This document shows positions 1 to 7,277 of a stretch of 39,867 nt of DNA, one piece after another. Source of the stretch: Chitinispirillum sp. (GTDB taxonomy: Bacteria; Fibrobacterota; Chitinivibrionia; Chitinivibrionales; Chitinispirillaceae); the NCBI GenBank assembly GCA_007115975.1, contig SKJJ01000065.1:1-39867 (forward strand), in the 5' to 3' direction. Within the stretch, counting starts at the first letter, position 1. Each line of letters begins with the position of its first letter. The position numbers were made by a program, and so were the translations under genes. Below the pieces are notes generated by a model. It searched no databases. It was not told where the DNA came from and worked only from the letters and a program-made list of their open reading frames with translations.

Positions 1-213
1 CCTCCCGGCAGTACAAATTCTTATCCTTTACGATTTAGGTTTAAAAAAAAAGGTGCAGGACAAAAAACGGGTTTTTGGGGTTTGAATATATGGAAATACA
101 AATGTATAATGAAAAACACTCGCTTCCGGTTTAATTATGAATGCCTGTTGAGGAATTGTGTGGTGGAGAGTAGTCGATTTCGATTGCGAGGCTTATGTGA
201 GGGGAGAGGAGTA

Positions 214-939
214 ATGAGCGTACAGTTTTGGGATGATATTTTTTCATCCGGACAGCACCACCCCTACAGCAGAGTGGAGATGCCGAATTTAGACGATCCG
301 GTGCTAAACAGAGCCCTGTCCTATTTTGGTGATATAAAGGGTAAGATTGTTTTGGACCTGGGCTTTGGCCGAGGGGCCTCATCCCTTTTCCTTGCATCTC
401 ATGGTGCCAATGTAGTAAGTATCGACTCAAGTCAGGTTGCAGTAGATAATTTCTCTGATTATTGTCGGCTACACAGTATTGAAAATATAGAGACCCGATG
501 TATCTCAGCATTTGAAATATCCAAGTGTAAGGGAGTTGACTTTGTGTTTGGTTCTATGATCTTGCACCATATTGAACCGTTCGGTAAGTTTGCAGAGCAA
601 CTGCGGAATGTTTTAGCACCGGGTGGGAGGGGTTTTTTCTGGGAAAACAGTGGAAGAAGCGCTTTGATGATGTGGTTCAGGGAGAATGTGGTTGGGAAAC
701 TATGGGTTCCTAAGTGCGGGGATTCTGAGGAGTATCCTCTTACGGTGCAGGAGATTGATCTGTTGAGGGGATTTTTTGATGTGGAGATCGAATATCCTGA
801 ACTGCGCTATTTTTCAATGATTCCAGCCTATCTCTTTGGCAATCGTCTGAGGGAGCCTTTTGAGCTGCTTGACCGCTATTTTTATAGATTCCCCGCTTTC
901 AGGAAATACAGCTATCGGCAATACATTTTGCTGAAGTGA
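214..939 (+). CDS. Class I SAM-dependent methyltransferase
   Basis: A 241-residue Rossmann-type methyltransferase of unknown substrate. Motif I reads VLDLGFGRGASSLFLA (about residues 46-61), followed by the acidic VVSIDSS that ends strand beta2 and binds the SAM ribose. FVFGSMILHHIEP is the usual motif IV region of Methyltransf_11/25 proteins. I chose the ATG at 214 because it follows GGGGAGAGGAG at good spacing. The open frame runs back to 82, but those extra residues do not look like part of the fold. The C-terminal third (FRENVVGKLW onward) is the likely substrate cap and I do not recognise it. The gene stands alone and converges on the ThiF-like gene. The family call is secure; the substrate is unknown. 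Confidence 0.85.
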   Translation: MSVQFWDDIFSSGQHHPYSRVEMPNLDDPVLNRALSYFGDIKGKIVLDLGFGRGASSLFLASHGANVVSIDSSQVAVDNFSDYCRLHSIENIETRCISAFEISKCKGVDFVFGSMILHHIEPFGKFAEQLRNVLAPGGRGFFWENSGRSALMMWFRENVVGKLWVPKCGDSEEYPLTVQEIDLLRGFFDVEIEYPELRYFSMIPAYLFGNRLREPFELLDRYFYRFPAFRKYSYRQYILLK

Positions 940-1029
940 CCATTTTCTGCTCAGGAGAGGTCCTTTTTTACCATTCCGTTTACTGTGCATCTACGTTAAA
1001 ATTGGCTTTAAAGAGTGATCGTAATTGCG

Positions 1030-1070
1030 CTCACCCGTGGATCACGTCAGGGCGGGAGACTCCGGGTGAG
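1030..1070. terminator. Hairpin between convergent genes
   Basis: CTCACCCG (1030-1037) is the perfect inverse of CGGGTGAG (1063-1070), with a 25-nt loop. It lies between the convergent methyltransferase and ThiF-like genes. There is no adjacent T-run, so a factor-independent terminator is only a possibility. Confidence 0.3.
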
Positions 1071-1101
1071 TCGCAGAGGGGCGATGGCCAGAGAAAAAAA
1101 A

Positions 1102-1902
1102 CTAACTGCCGCCTCTGCTGCTGTTGTGTTCGCAGAGATCTTTGATGGAGGGATTAGGGCTGCAAACAGGGCAGTCTGATCGTTTGTGGATTTTTGATTT
1201 ATGGAAGTGCAGCGTATCGGCTTCAAAAAACTGAACCGCGTTTGTGAGACACTCCCCAAAACCACCTAAAAACTTGATGGCTTCCAGTGCCTGGAGGGTA
1301 CCAATAATGCCGGCAACCGCACCAATAATGCCGTGTTCAGAGCAGCTTATGGCAGCTTTGGGGTCCAGGGTTGGGAATGCACACCTGAGGCAGGCGGATA
1401 GTTGGGGGAGGACCGTCATGGTCTGCCCGTAGAACTGCAATGCGCCTCCATGTGAAAAGGGTTTTTTGTGTAAAACACAGGCATCGTTTATGAGAAGTTT
1501 GTTTGCGGTGGTGTCCGTTGCATCGATTATGAAATCATATTGTTCAATTGTTTTTGCGATGTTTTTATGGTGGATTTTTTCAGGGTGTTGGATGAAATCG
1601 GTTTTGCTGTTCAACTCTTTAAGTGTCTTGACGGCACAGCTGTTTTTTGAAAGCCCGATACAACTCTCCCGGTAGAGAATCTGTCGCTGAAGGTTAGAGA
1701 GGTCGACAAGGTCGAATTCGGCGACTCCTATGGTGCCCAGTCCTGCAGATGCAAGATAGAGCAGTGCCGGCGAGCCGAGGCCTCCGGCTCCTATGACCAG
1801 AACTTTTGAACCGAGCAGTTTTCGCTGAGCGGAGGGGCCAAAACCCTGGAGGATAAGCTGACGGTGGTATCGTTGCATCTGTTCTTCTTGTAGGATGATC
1901 AT
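1102..1902 (-). CDS. ThiF/MoeB/HesA family adenylyltransferase (E1-like)
   Basis: An E1-like enzyme that should adenylate the C-terminal Gly-Gly of a ubiquitin-like sulfur carrier (MoaD- or ThiS-type). Visible features, in order, are an N-terminal RYHRQLILQGFG typical of MoeB/ThiF, the ATP-binding GAGGLGSP loop, the DLSNLQRQILY segment, FIIDATD, and two zinc-binding pairs, CLRC and CPVC. The C-terminal half has GAVAGIIGTLQALEAIK, as in MoeB. Length is about 267 residues, normal for MoeB and ThiF. I start at the ATG at 1902; a second ATG at 1878 precedes MQRYHRQ, and the open frame reaches 2031 without family resemblance. No rhodanese domain is present and no moaD or thiS gene lies nearby, so molybdopterin and thiamine (or cysteine) pathways cannot be told apart here. 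Confidence 0.88.
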   Translation of the reverse strand: MIILQEEQMQRYHRQLILQGFGPSAQRKLLGSKVLVIGAGGLGSPALLYLASAGLGTIGVAEFDLVDLSNLQRQILYRESCIGLSKNSCAVKTLKELNSKTDFIQHPEKIHHKNIAKTIEQYDFIIDATDTTANKLLINDACVLHKKPFSHGGALQFYGQTMTVLPQLSACLRCAFPTLDPKAAISCSEHGIIGAVAGIIGTLQALEAIKFLGGFGECLTNAVQFFEADTLHFHKSKIHKRSDCPVCSPNPSIKDLCEHNSSRGGS

Positions 1903-2100
1903 TGAGAGGTTCTTTTTGTTGAGATTACCGGTTCTGCTCTTAAGCACTGGTAAAAAATAACTGTTTGTCTGTGGTGATGGGCAATGGGTGGTGAAAAAAC
2001 GGTTTGATTGGTAGTTGTTTGGAGTAAACAATGTTAGAGGGGGCTTTGGGGGAATGAGTGATTTTTCACCAAAACCAGTTGGACCTCAGATACGGTCTGA

Positions 2101-2116
2101 CGGCATGGATCTTGCG
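2101..2116 (+). promoter_or_regulatory. Sigma-54-like (-24/-12) promoter upstream of kinase 1
   Basis: CGGCATGGATCTTGCG places GG (2102-2103) and GC (2114-2115) exactly 10 nt apart, as in the RpoN consensus TGGCACG-N4-TTGCA. It differs at the first T and at C/T in the -24 element. A nearly identical block precedes the second histidine kinase at 33961. No enhancer-binding activator is encoded in this window. Seen by eye only. Confidence 0.5.
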
Positions 2117-2168
2117 AAGACCGTTATGTTGGGCACTGGTGATTTTTTTTGGTGAACAGGGTTAAAAA

Positions 2169-4070
2169 ATGGAAATCAATGAGCAGATCCTTGAGAAATC
2201 CAGACGCTTTGATGCGATATCCAACTGCCCGCTGCTTGGTATTTTGGTTTTTGATCCAGAGGGTACAATTGTGGAAGTTGATCCGAAGGCACTTTCTCTA
2301 TTTGGTTACCGCGCCGAGGAGATCAATGGAATGGATTTACGGCAATTGGCATCAGGCGATGAGCAGGCCCAATTGATCGGTGAATATATTTATGGGTTAA
2401 TTGGCAGCAGATCTGGGTTAGGTCGGACAGAGTGTGAGTTACGGCGAAAGGACGGTAATTTACTGTGGGTAGAGGTTCAAGGCAGCCGTTTATTCAAGGA
2501 CGGGATGTTTTATGGTGTTATTTGTGTAATGGTTGATATAACAGCCCGTAAAAGGCATGAAAAATCGATCCGGGAGAGTGAGCAGAATCTGCTTATCACT
2601 CTGGAGTCCATCGGTGATGCAGTAATAACCACCGACTTGGCCGGGAGGGTTCAATCTGTAAACAAAAAGGCTAAAAAACTGATCGGGTGGAACGAGCAAA
2701 AGATGAGAGGAAGGCCGTTTCGGGAGGTCTTCCGGATTGTCGATTCAGCTACGGGCGATGAGATAGATCTTATCGGCAGAGTGCTTTCTGTGGGTGATAT
2801 TGTAACTCTTGAAAGGGGTGCTGTTTTACTGTCCAAATCTGGCAGGGAGTATCATATAGCAGATTCAGCAGCGCCGCTTATGGGTGATGGAGGGGTTAGT
2901 ATTAAAGGAGTGGTTGTTACTTTTTCCGATAAAACAGAGTTGTACAGGGTAATGATTCAGTTGGAGGAGAACAAGGAGCGTCTGGAGTTGGCCATTGAGG
3001 GTGCAGAGCTTGGTACCTGGGACTGGGATGTGCAAAGCGGGAAATTTGTTCATAATGATCGCTGGGCAAAGATGTTTGGGTATAAAGCGGGGGAGCTAAG
3101 GGCTGATATAGACTTGTGGAGAGAGCTGATTCACCCCAATGACCGACCTGCAGTCTATGAAAATCTGGAAAAACACAAGCGCGGCTTAATTTCCACATTC
3201 CAGGCAGAGCATCGGTTCAGATGTAAAAGCGGAGATTACATCTGGGTGTTAAGCAAGGGACGGGTAATCAAGCGGGATCATAACGGTCAACCATTACGTG
3301 CCTGTGGGACCATGCTTGATATAACAGAACGCAAAAGGATCCTTATTGAGCTTGAAAAGAAAAATGGTGAACTGTACGGAGCCAATAAAAGACTGCAGGA
3401 GTTCGACAGAGCCAAAAGTGAGTTTGTTTCCATGGCTTCCCATGAACTTCGCACGCCTATAACTGCCATTCTGGGTTTCACCCAGACTCTTCTTGCTTCG
3501 GATATCACCTTTGGTTCCCGGGAGAGGGAGGAGTTTCTCAGAATAATAGAGAAAGAAGCCAAGGGGTTAAAAACTCTGGTAAGCAATCTTCTTGACATAT
3601 CAAAGATTGAGAGTGGGTTAATTGAGCACAGAATAAAACCCGTTAATTTAAAAGAGCTCGCAGCCGATGTTTTGAAAATACTACTGTCGGATAAAAGTAA
3701 GGATGTAACCATAGATGCTGATGAGTGGGGTGAAAAGCCTGTTCTGTGTGATGAAAAACAGATCCGGCGTGTTTTTATAAACATAATGGAGAATGCTCTG
3801 CGATATGGTGATCAGGTATCGATACAATTGAGTGGTGATGAAGGCCGGCGCGGAGTGATAATAACTGATAATGGTCCGGGAATAAGTGAAAAGGAGAAAG
3901 AAAAGCTGTTTGAAAAATTCTACCGGGTGCAGGGAGAGCAAAGGCCCAGCTCCGGAAGCGGGCTTGGTTTAACCATTGCAAGGCATATCATTTTGGCTCA
4001 TGAGGGTGATGTCCGTGTGGAATCGTCTCCCGGACAGGGTACCTCGTTTCATTTCTATATTAAAGCATAA
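2169..4070 (+). CDS. Cytoplasmic histidine kinase with three PAS domains
   Basis: A 633-residue sensor kinase with no transmembrane segment, so probably cytosolic. Three PAS/PAC units are visible: about 12-128 (ending VMVDITARKRHE), 135-260 (ending VVVTFSDKTELYR) and 268-390 (ending TMLDITERKRI). The third contains GTWDWDVQSGKF, a PAS_3-type pattern. HisKA carries the phospho-acceptor in MASHELRTPITAILGF (His425). The ATPase domain has the N box ENALRYGD (about 541-548), G1 DNGPGIS (567-573), F box FEKFYR (581-586) and G2 GSGLGL (596-601). The ATG at 2169 has only a weak Shine-Dalgarno. A receiver gene follows 20 nt after the stop, so the pair is probably one operon, read from the -24/-12-like promoter at 2101. 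The signal sensed is unknown. Confidence 0.93.
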   Translation: MEINEQILEKSRRFDAISNCPLLGILVFDPEGTIVEVDPKALSLFGYRAEEINGMDLRQLASGDEQAQLIGEYIYGLIGSRSGLGRTECELRRKDGNLLWVEVQGSRLFKDGMFYGVICVMVDITARKRHEKSIRESEQNLLITLESIGDAVITTDLAGRVQSVNKKAKKLIGWNEQKMRGRPFREVFRIVDSATGDEIDLIGRVLSVGDIVTLERGAVLLSKSGREYHIADSAAPLMGDGGVSIKGVVVTFSDKTELYRVMIQLEENKERLELAIEGAELGTWDWDVQSGKFVHNDRWAKMFGYKAGELRADIDLWRELIHPNDRPAVYENLEKHKRGLISTFQAEHRFRCKSGDYIWVLSKGRVIKRDHNGQPLRACGTMLDITERKRILIELEKKNGELYGANKRLQEFDRAKSEFVSMASHELRTPITAILGFTQTLLASDITFGSREREEFLRIIEKEAKGLKTLVSNLLDISKIESGLIEHRIKPVNLKELAADVLKILLSDKSKDVTIDADEWGEKPVLCDEKQIRRVFINIMENALRYGDQVSIQLSGDEGRRGVIITDNGPGISEKEKEKLFEKFYRVQGEQRPSSGSGLGLTIARHIILAHEGDVRVESSPGQGTSFHFYIKA

Positions 4071-4090
4071 AGGTGCAAGGTGTGAAGAAA

Positions 4091-4459
4091 ATGTCAAATG
4101 ATGTGCTTATAGTGGAAGATGAGAAGGTTTTATCTGATTTGTTAAAGATAAACCTTTCGTTGAGAGGGATAAAAATAGACATCGCCTACACTGCGCAGGA
4201 TGGGTTAGATAAGGCGCTGGCAGAGCACCCTAAAGTAGTTATTCTTGATGTCAGGCTTCCTGATTTCTGTGGGTGGGAGGTGTGTAAAGAGCTGAAATCA
4301 GGAAAAATCGATAGCTGGGAACCGGTGGTAATTTTCCTTACCGCTGCAACACAGAAAAATGACAAGGAGATGGGGAAAAGCTGTGGTGGGGATGAATTTT
4401 TGGAAAAGCCCTTTGAGATGAATCAGTTAATTGAGGTGGTGAGGAGCTATCTTGCTTAG
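4091..4459 (+). CDS. Stand-alone receiver-domain response regulator
   Basis: About 122 residues, a CheY/Spo0F-type receiver with no output domain. It shows the acidic pair in LIVEDEK, the phospho-acceptor Asp in VVILDVRLPD, the conserved Thr in IFLTAAT and the Lys in EKPF. I place the start at the ATG at 4091, preceded by AAGGTGTGAAG; a GTG at 4073 is possible but adds only MQGVKK. It directly follows the PAS kinase and is the obvious partner, acting as a phosphorelay intermediate or by protein-protein contact. Its downstream target is not in view. Confidence 0.92.
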   Translation: MSNDVLIVEDEKVLSDLLKINLSLRGIKIDIAYTAQDGLDKALAEHPKVVILDVRLPDFCGWEVCKELKSGKIDSWEPVVIFLTAATQKNDKEMGKSCGGDEFLEKPFEMNQLIEVVRSYLA

Positions 4460-4616
4460 TTTCAGTGTTGAGGGGCTTGGTAGGCGAAGGTGGTGATCCC
4501 TGAGTTTTTATCCAAGGGTAAGCTCCCCGATAGTGCATTTTTCAAGTGCAACAGTATTCGGGGGGCACCAAGTTACGTGCTTGCTGAAACGGCGGAAAAA
4601 AAAGAGGGACGCAAGG

Positions 4617-4865
4617 TTAACCCATCTTTCGCATCATAATAATTGACCTTGGAAAAACACTCTCCATTGGCATTTAATTAAATAATGTAAATCAATATGA
4701 AGAATACTGCTAAATTGAGCCAATTGTTTGGTAAAAAAACGTTTGTAGTGCCGTTGGAGACATTTTATGCTTTACTCTACAATGAGAAAATCACCTTTTT
4801 TTAATGAAAAAAAGAGGTGACAGACAATTATAGAAAGGTTAAAACATATGCGAAAGATGGGTTAA
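4617..4865. repeat. MITE-like element with 18-bp perfect inverted repeats
   Basis: TTAACCCATCTTTCGCAT (4617-4634) is repeated in perfect inverse as ATGCGAAAGATGGGTTAA (4848-4865). The 249-bp unit has no coding capacity. Because TTAA is itself a palindrome, the simplest reading is a 241-bp element with 14-bp ends (CCC...GGG, 4621-4861) inside a TTAA target duplication. Its interior is AT-rich and contains a strong A/T hairpin at 4791-4820 (TCACCT paired with AGGTGA, plus T/A runs). No transposase lies nearby, so it would depend on one supplied elsewhere. Confidence 0.6.
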
Positions 4866-5483
4866 ATGGTAATTGTTACTTGCAGTATAAAATTCACGCA
4901 CTTTGGAGAATTGAATGGTATCAGAAGAGTTGTATCACTTTAACCACTAGCCACAGTTACCTCGGCATGTCAACCCTCTGATTTTTATGAAGGGAGGTGC
5001 GTATCTGGAAACGAAGAAAAACGTGCCATAAAAAATCCTTGTAAGCCAAGTGCTCAGCCTACTGCGAAAACGGTTCCCTTTGGTGAAGAATTTATCGATG
5101 CCATCCACTAGTACGGGTTTTATTAACAACGCTCATCAGCAAAACTGTTTTCTCCTGGGATACAACTCCGGCCTATTTTGGAGAACTGGTGGTTGGTACG
5201 CTGCCAAGACTGGTTTCGAGAAATCAGGCTAAACATGTTATGTCTATCACGGGGAATCAAGAAAAATGCATAGAATTCAAGATGAGATTGAACTATTGTA
5301 TGATTAAGTAGGTGTGGGTGTATCGGGCGATCAATACATACGAAGAGGACCGTTCGATTTCCATAATTACCGGTAGAGAGGCCTGTATCATCAGTTCTAT
5401 TATTGTAGAGCCGGAATTTTTTTGCATGGTTTTCGCGCAGGGTTCGGGGTTCCGAGTAATTGACTTTTAGAAGCATGGTTATT

Positions 5484-5540
5484 TTCTTAGCGCATCCGGT
5501 ATTTTTAGTGGGTGCCCAAAAAAAACGGATGCGCTAAGAA
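5484..5540. repeat. 57-bp inverted-repeat element, possible IS-end remnant
   Basis: TTCTTAGCGCATCCG (5484-5498) and CGGATGCGCTAAGAA (5526-5540) form a perfect 15-bp inverted repeat around a 27-nt loop. GGTTAT occurs just outside both arms (5477-5482 and 5542-5547), which could be a target-site duplication. The absence of a T-run argues against a simple terminator. The AGCGC-rich ends vaguely recall IS66-type ends (GTAAGCG), which is only an impression. Confidence 0.5.
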
Positions 5541-5568
5541 GGGTTATCCGACATTTTACTGGGTACCC
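5494..5568 (+). repeat. Imperfect direct repeat pair
   Basis: The 24-nt segment 5494-5517 and the 23-nt segment 5546-5568 share ATCCG, then ATTTT, then TGGGT(G/A)CCC in the same order and orientation. The first copy overlaps the left arm and loop of the 57-bp inverted repeat; the second lies just outside it, before the bioB stop. Confidence 0.45.
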
Positions 5569-5594
5569 CATTTTCTTCAAATGAGCAGTGATGA

Positions 5595-6563
5595 TTACTG
5601 TTTCAGTTTTTTGGTCAAGCCAAGCTCTTCTATCATCTTATCATCTGCACTAATTCCTGCTCCCGCAGTGGTGAGGTAGCCCCCGGAGACATATCCGTTT
5701 GCACCTGCGAAAAAGATCATGCTTTGTAGTGCTCCAAGGTTTACCTCCCGTCCGCCGCATACCTTTATGGTTTTTTGGGGCATGGCAAGGCGGAACATTG
5801 ATACGATTTTCAGAAATTCCAAAGGGTTCTCTTTGGGGGCAGAGACACGGGTGCCAGCAACCGCATTGAGGAAATTGATTGGTACGGTATCCACATCAAG
5901 ATCTCTGAGCTGAATGCAGAACTCTATTCTGTCACGCCATGATTCACCCATGCCGAAAATCCCTCCGCAGCATACTCTCAGTCCTGTCTTTTTTGCCAAT
6001 TTGACAGTTTTGATTCTGTCGTCATAGGAGTGGGTTGTAACAATGGAGGGAAAGTATGATCTGCTTGTTTCAAGGTTGTGGTTGTAACATACTACACCTG
6101 CCTCACGGAGCATGGAAAATTCCCGTTCGTCGAGAATTCCAAGAGAGGCATGTTTTTCACCTCTACAGCCTGAAAGTGCATTGCAAATTTGTTTGAGGTC
6201 TTCTTTTTTCAGGCTTCGACCGCTTGACACAACACAGAATGGGAATCCTTTATCAAATGATTCTTCACATCTCTGTTTAATCAATTGTGGTTCAACAAGG
6301 TCTTGAACATTGACGTTGGTTTTGTTGTGGGTAGACTGACTGCAGAATGCACAGTCTTCACTGCATCCCCCTGATTTGACGTTGAGAAGGGTGCAGGGGT
6401 CAACACCGTTTTTGCAGAAGTGCCGTCTTACCATATCTGCCGACGCGAACAGCAGCATAACCTGTTCCTCCGGCCAATGGGCGATAGTCGAGAGGTCCGT
6501 CTCATTGATGGAGTTTTCAAGAGATCGTTGATAAATAGTCTGTGCTGTTTTGAAGTAGTCCAT
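5595..6563 (-). CDS. bioB: Biotin synthase
   Basis: Radical-SAM enzyme inserting sulfur into dethiobiotin, the last step of biotin synthesis. The cluster motif CSEDCAFC (CxxxCxxC) binds the SAM [4Fe-4S] cluster. Other family marks are LNVKSGGCSEDC upstream of it, YNHNLETS, GGIFGMGE and PINFLNAVAGT, and the C-terminal KVCGGRE and GANGYVSGGYLTT. At 322 residues it is a normal length. The start at 6563 is supported by AAGGATT upstream. It is the last gene of the minus-strand biotin operon, 9 nt downstream of the bioH-like gene. Confidence 0.97.
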   Translation of the reverse strand: MDYFKTAQTIYQRSLENSINETDLSTIAHWPEEQVMLLFASADMVRRHFCKNGVDPCTLLNVKSGGCSEDCAFCSQSTHNKTNVNVQDLVEPQLIKQRCEESFDKGFPFCVVSSGRSLKKEDLKQICNALSGCRGEKHASLGILDEREFSMLREAGVVCYNHNLETSRSYFPSIVTTHSYDDRIKTVKLAKKTGLRVCCGGIFGMGESWRDRIEFCIQLRDLDVDTVPINFLNAVAGTRVSAPKENPLEFLKIVSMFRLAMPQKTIKVCGGREVNLGALQSMIFFAGANGYVSGGYLTTAGAGISADDKMIEELGLTKKLKQ

Positions 6564-6572
6564 TTTTAATCC

Positions 6573-7271
6573 TTATGTATTGTAATAGAATCCATTTTGT
6601 CCCAGAAGATCGGTTGTTTCAGTGCTGTTTTGCGTGAAAAAAGCGTGAGGTCCGGGGAGTTCATAAAATATACCATGTGCTTCTTTTGAGAAGAGGGCTG
6701 CAGCCTGAGGTGATATGATCAGGTCGTCTTTTCCATGCAGAAACAGTGGTGGAGTAATAGTGGTAAGTGGTCTAACAGGGTAAAGGTTGACTTCTCTTAG
6801 AAACCGCAAGCCACATAAGAGCTCATCTGAGCTGTAGTGGGAAAGTACTGAAGAGTCCGGCTGTATGCCACATCTTTTGTGGAATCTCAGCAGCGTCTTT
6901 TGCGGATCTGTTTGGAGTGCATCGATCATACCGTCAATAACCGAAACTCTCATTCCGTGTTTAAACTGTGGTGTCCGGCAGAATGATGGGGCTGCTGAGA
7001 GCAGGCATATTTTGTCTGGTGAGAGCAGTGGAGCAACAGCCCAGGCAATGATCGCTCCTGTCGACCACCCTGTAATTGTAATCTTGCCGTCCGGGGTGAT
7101 ATCGTTGATGCGGGATGCCGCGATACCTATCCAATCGTTGCGGAGTCTGTTCTCTTCAAACAGCAGGGGCATTAGCTTGTTGAGATCGCAATAGCAGGCA
7201 CTGTTTCCAAAGACCGGTTTGAGAAGATCAGGTTTTATACCCCAGCCACTTAGAACTACCATTTCACTCAT
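6573..7271 (-). CDS. BioH-like pimeloyl-ACP methyl ester esterase (alpha/beta hydrolase)
   Basis: A 232-residue alpha/beta hydrolase. It opens with VVLSGWGIKPDLLKPVF, matching the BioH pattern around the oxyanion region. It has a nucleophile elbow GWSTGA (Ser in G-x-S-x-G), an acid in HGKDDLI and a His in GPHAFF near the C-terminus, giving a complete catalytic triad. In this operon it should remove the methyl ester from pimeloyl-ACP after BioC-initiated synthesis, closing the pathway before BioF. BioH, BioG, BioJ, BioK and BioV are non-homologous or weakly related solutions to this step; the GWSxG elbow and length favour BioH or BioG, and I cannot separate them by eye. It lies 6 nt after bioF and 9 nt before bioB. 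An internal ATG at 7262 is an alternative start. Confidence 0.8.
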   Translation of the reverse strand: MSEMVVLSGWGIKPDLLKPVFGNSACYCDLNKLMPLLFEENRLRNDWIGIAASRINDITPDGKITITGWSTGAIIAWAVAPLLSPDKICLLSAAPSFCRTPQFKHGMRVSVIDGMIDALQTDPQKTLLRFHKRCGIQPDSSVLSHYSSDELLCGLRFLREVNLYPVRPLTTITPPLFLHGKDDLIISPQAAALFSKEAHGIFYELPGPHAFFTQNSTETTDLLGQNGFYYNT

Positions 7272-7277
7272 AAGTCA

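Larger units (their letters stand above)
4460..5594. other. 1.1-kb gene-free stretch between receiver gene and bioB
   Basis: No convincing gene is present. Short open frames on both strands (for example 5123-5476 minus and 5050-5232 plus) have no family resemblance and no good ribosome binding sites. The left part (4479-4610) has scattered complementary segments, such as CCCCGA with TCGGGG, that could fold as RNA but match no family I can name securely. The stretch also holds the inverted-repeat elements annotated separately at 4617-4865 and 5484-5568. It reads like a landing zone for small mobile elements. Confidence 0.5.

Noticed and set aside
3287..3784. 165-codon minus-strand ORF
   Set aside because: Shadow of the PAS histidine kinase gene, which has full domain motifs on the plus strand.
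4571..4616. GGGACGCAA with a nearby GAAA run, recalling part of the c-di-GMP-I (GEMM) riboswitch core
   Set aside because: The essential GGCAAACC half and the third stem are missing and no gene follows in the sense direction. ATGGTAATTGTTAC just after the MITE-like element (4866 onward) faintly resembles the 3' part, but the match is too loose to call.
5345..5360. GTTCGATTTCC, like a tRNA T-loop
   Set aside because: No acceptor stem, anticodon arm or D-loop can be assembled around it.
5123..5476. 117-codon minus-strand ORF in the gene-free stretch
   Set aside because: No recognisable family, no Shine-Dalgarno, odd composition; probably a chance frame.
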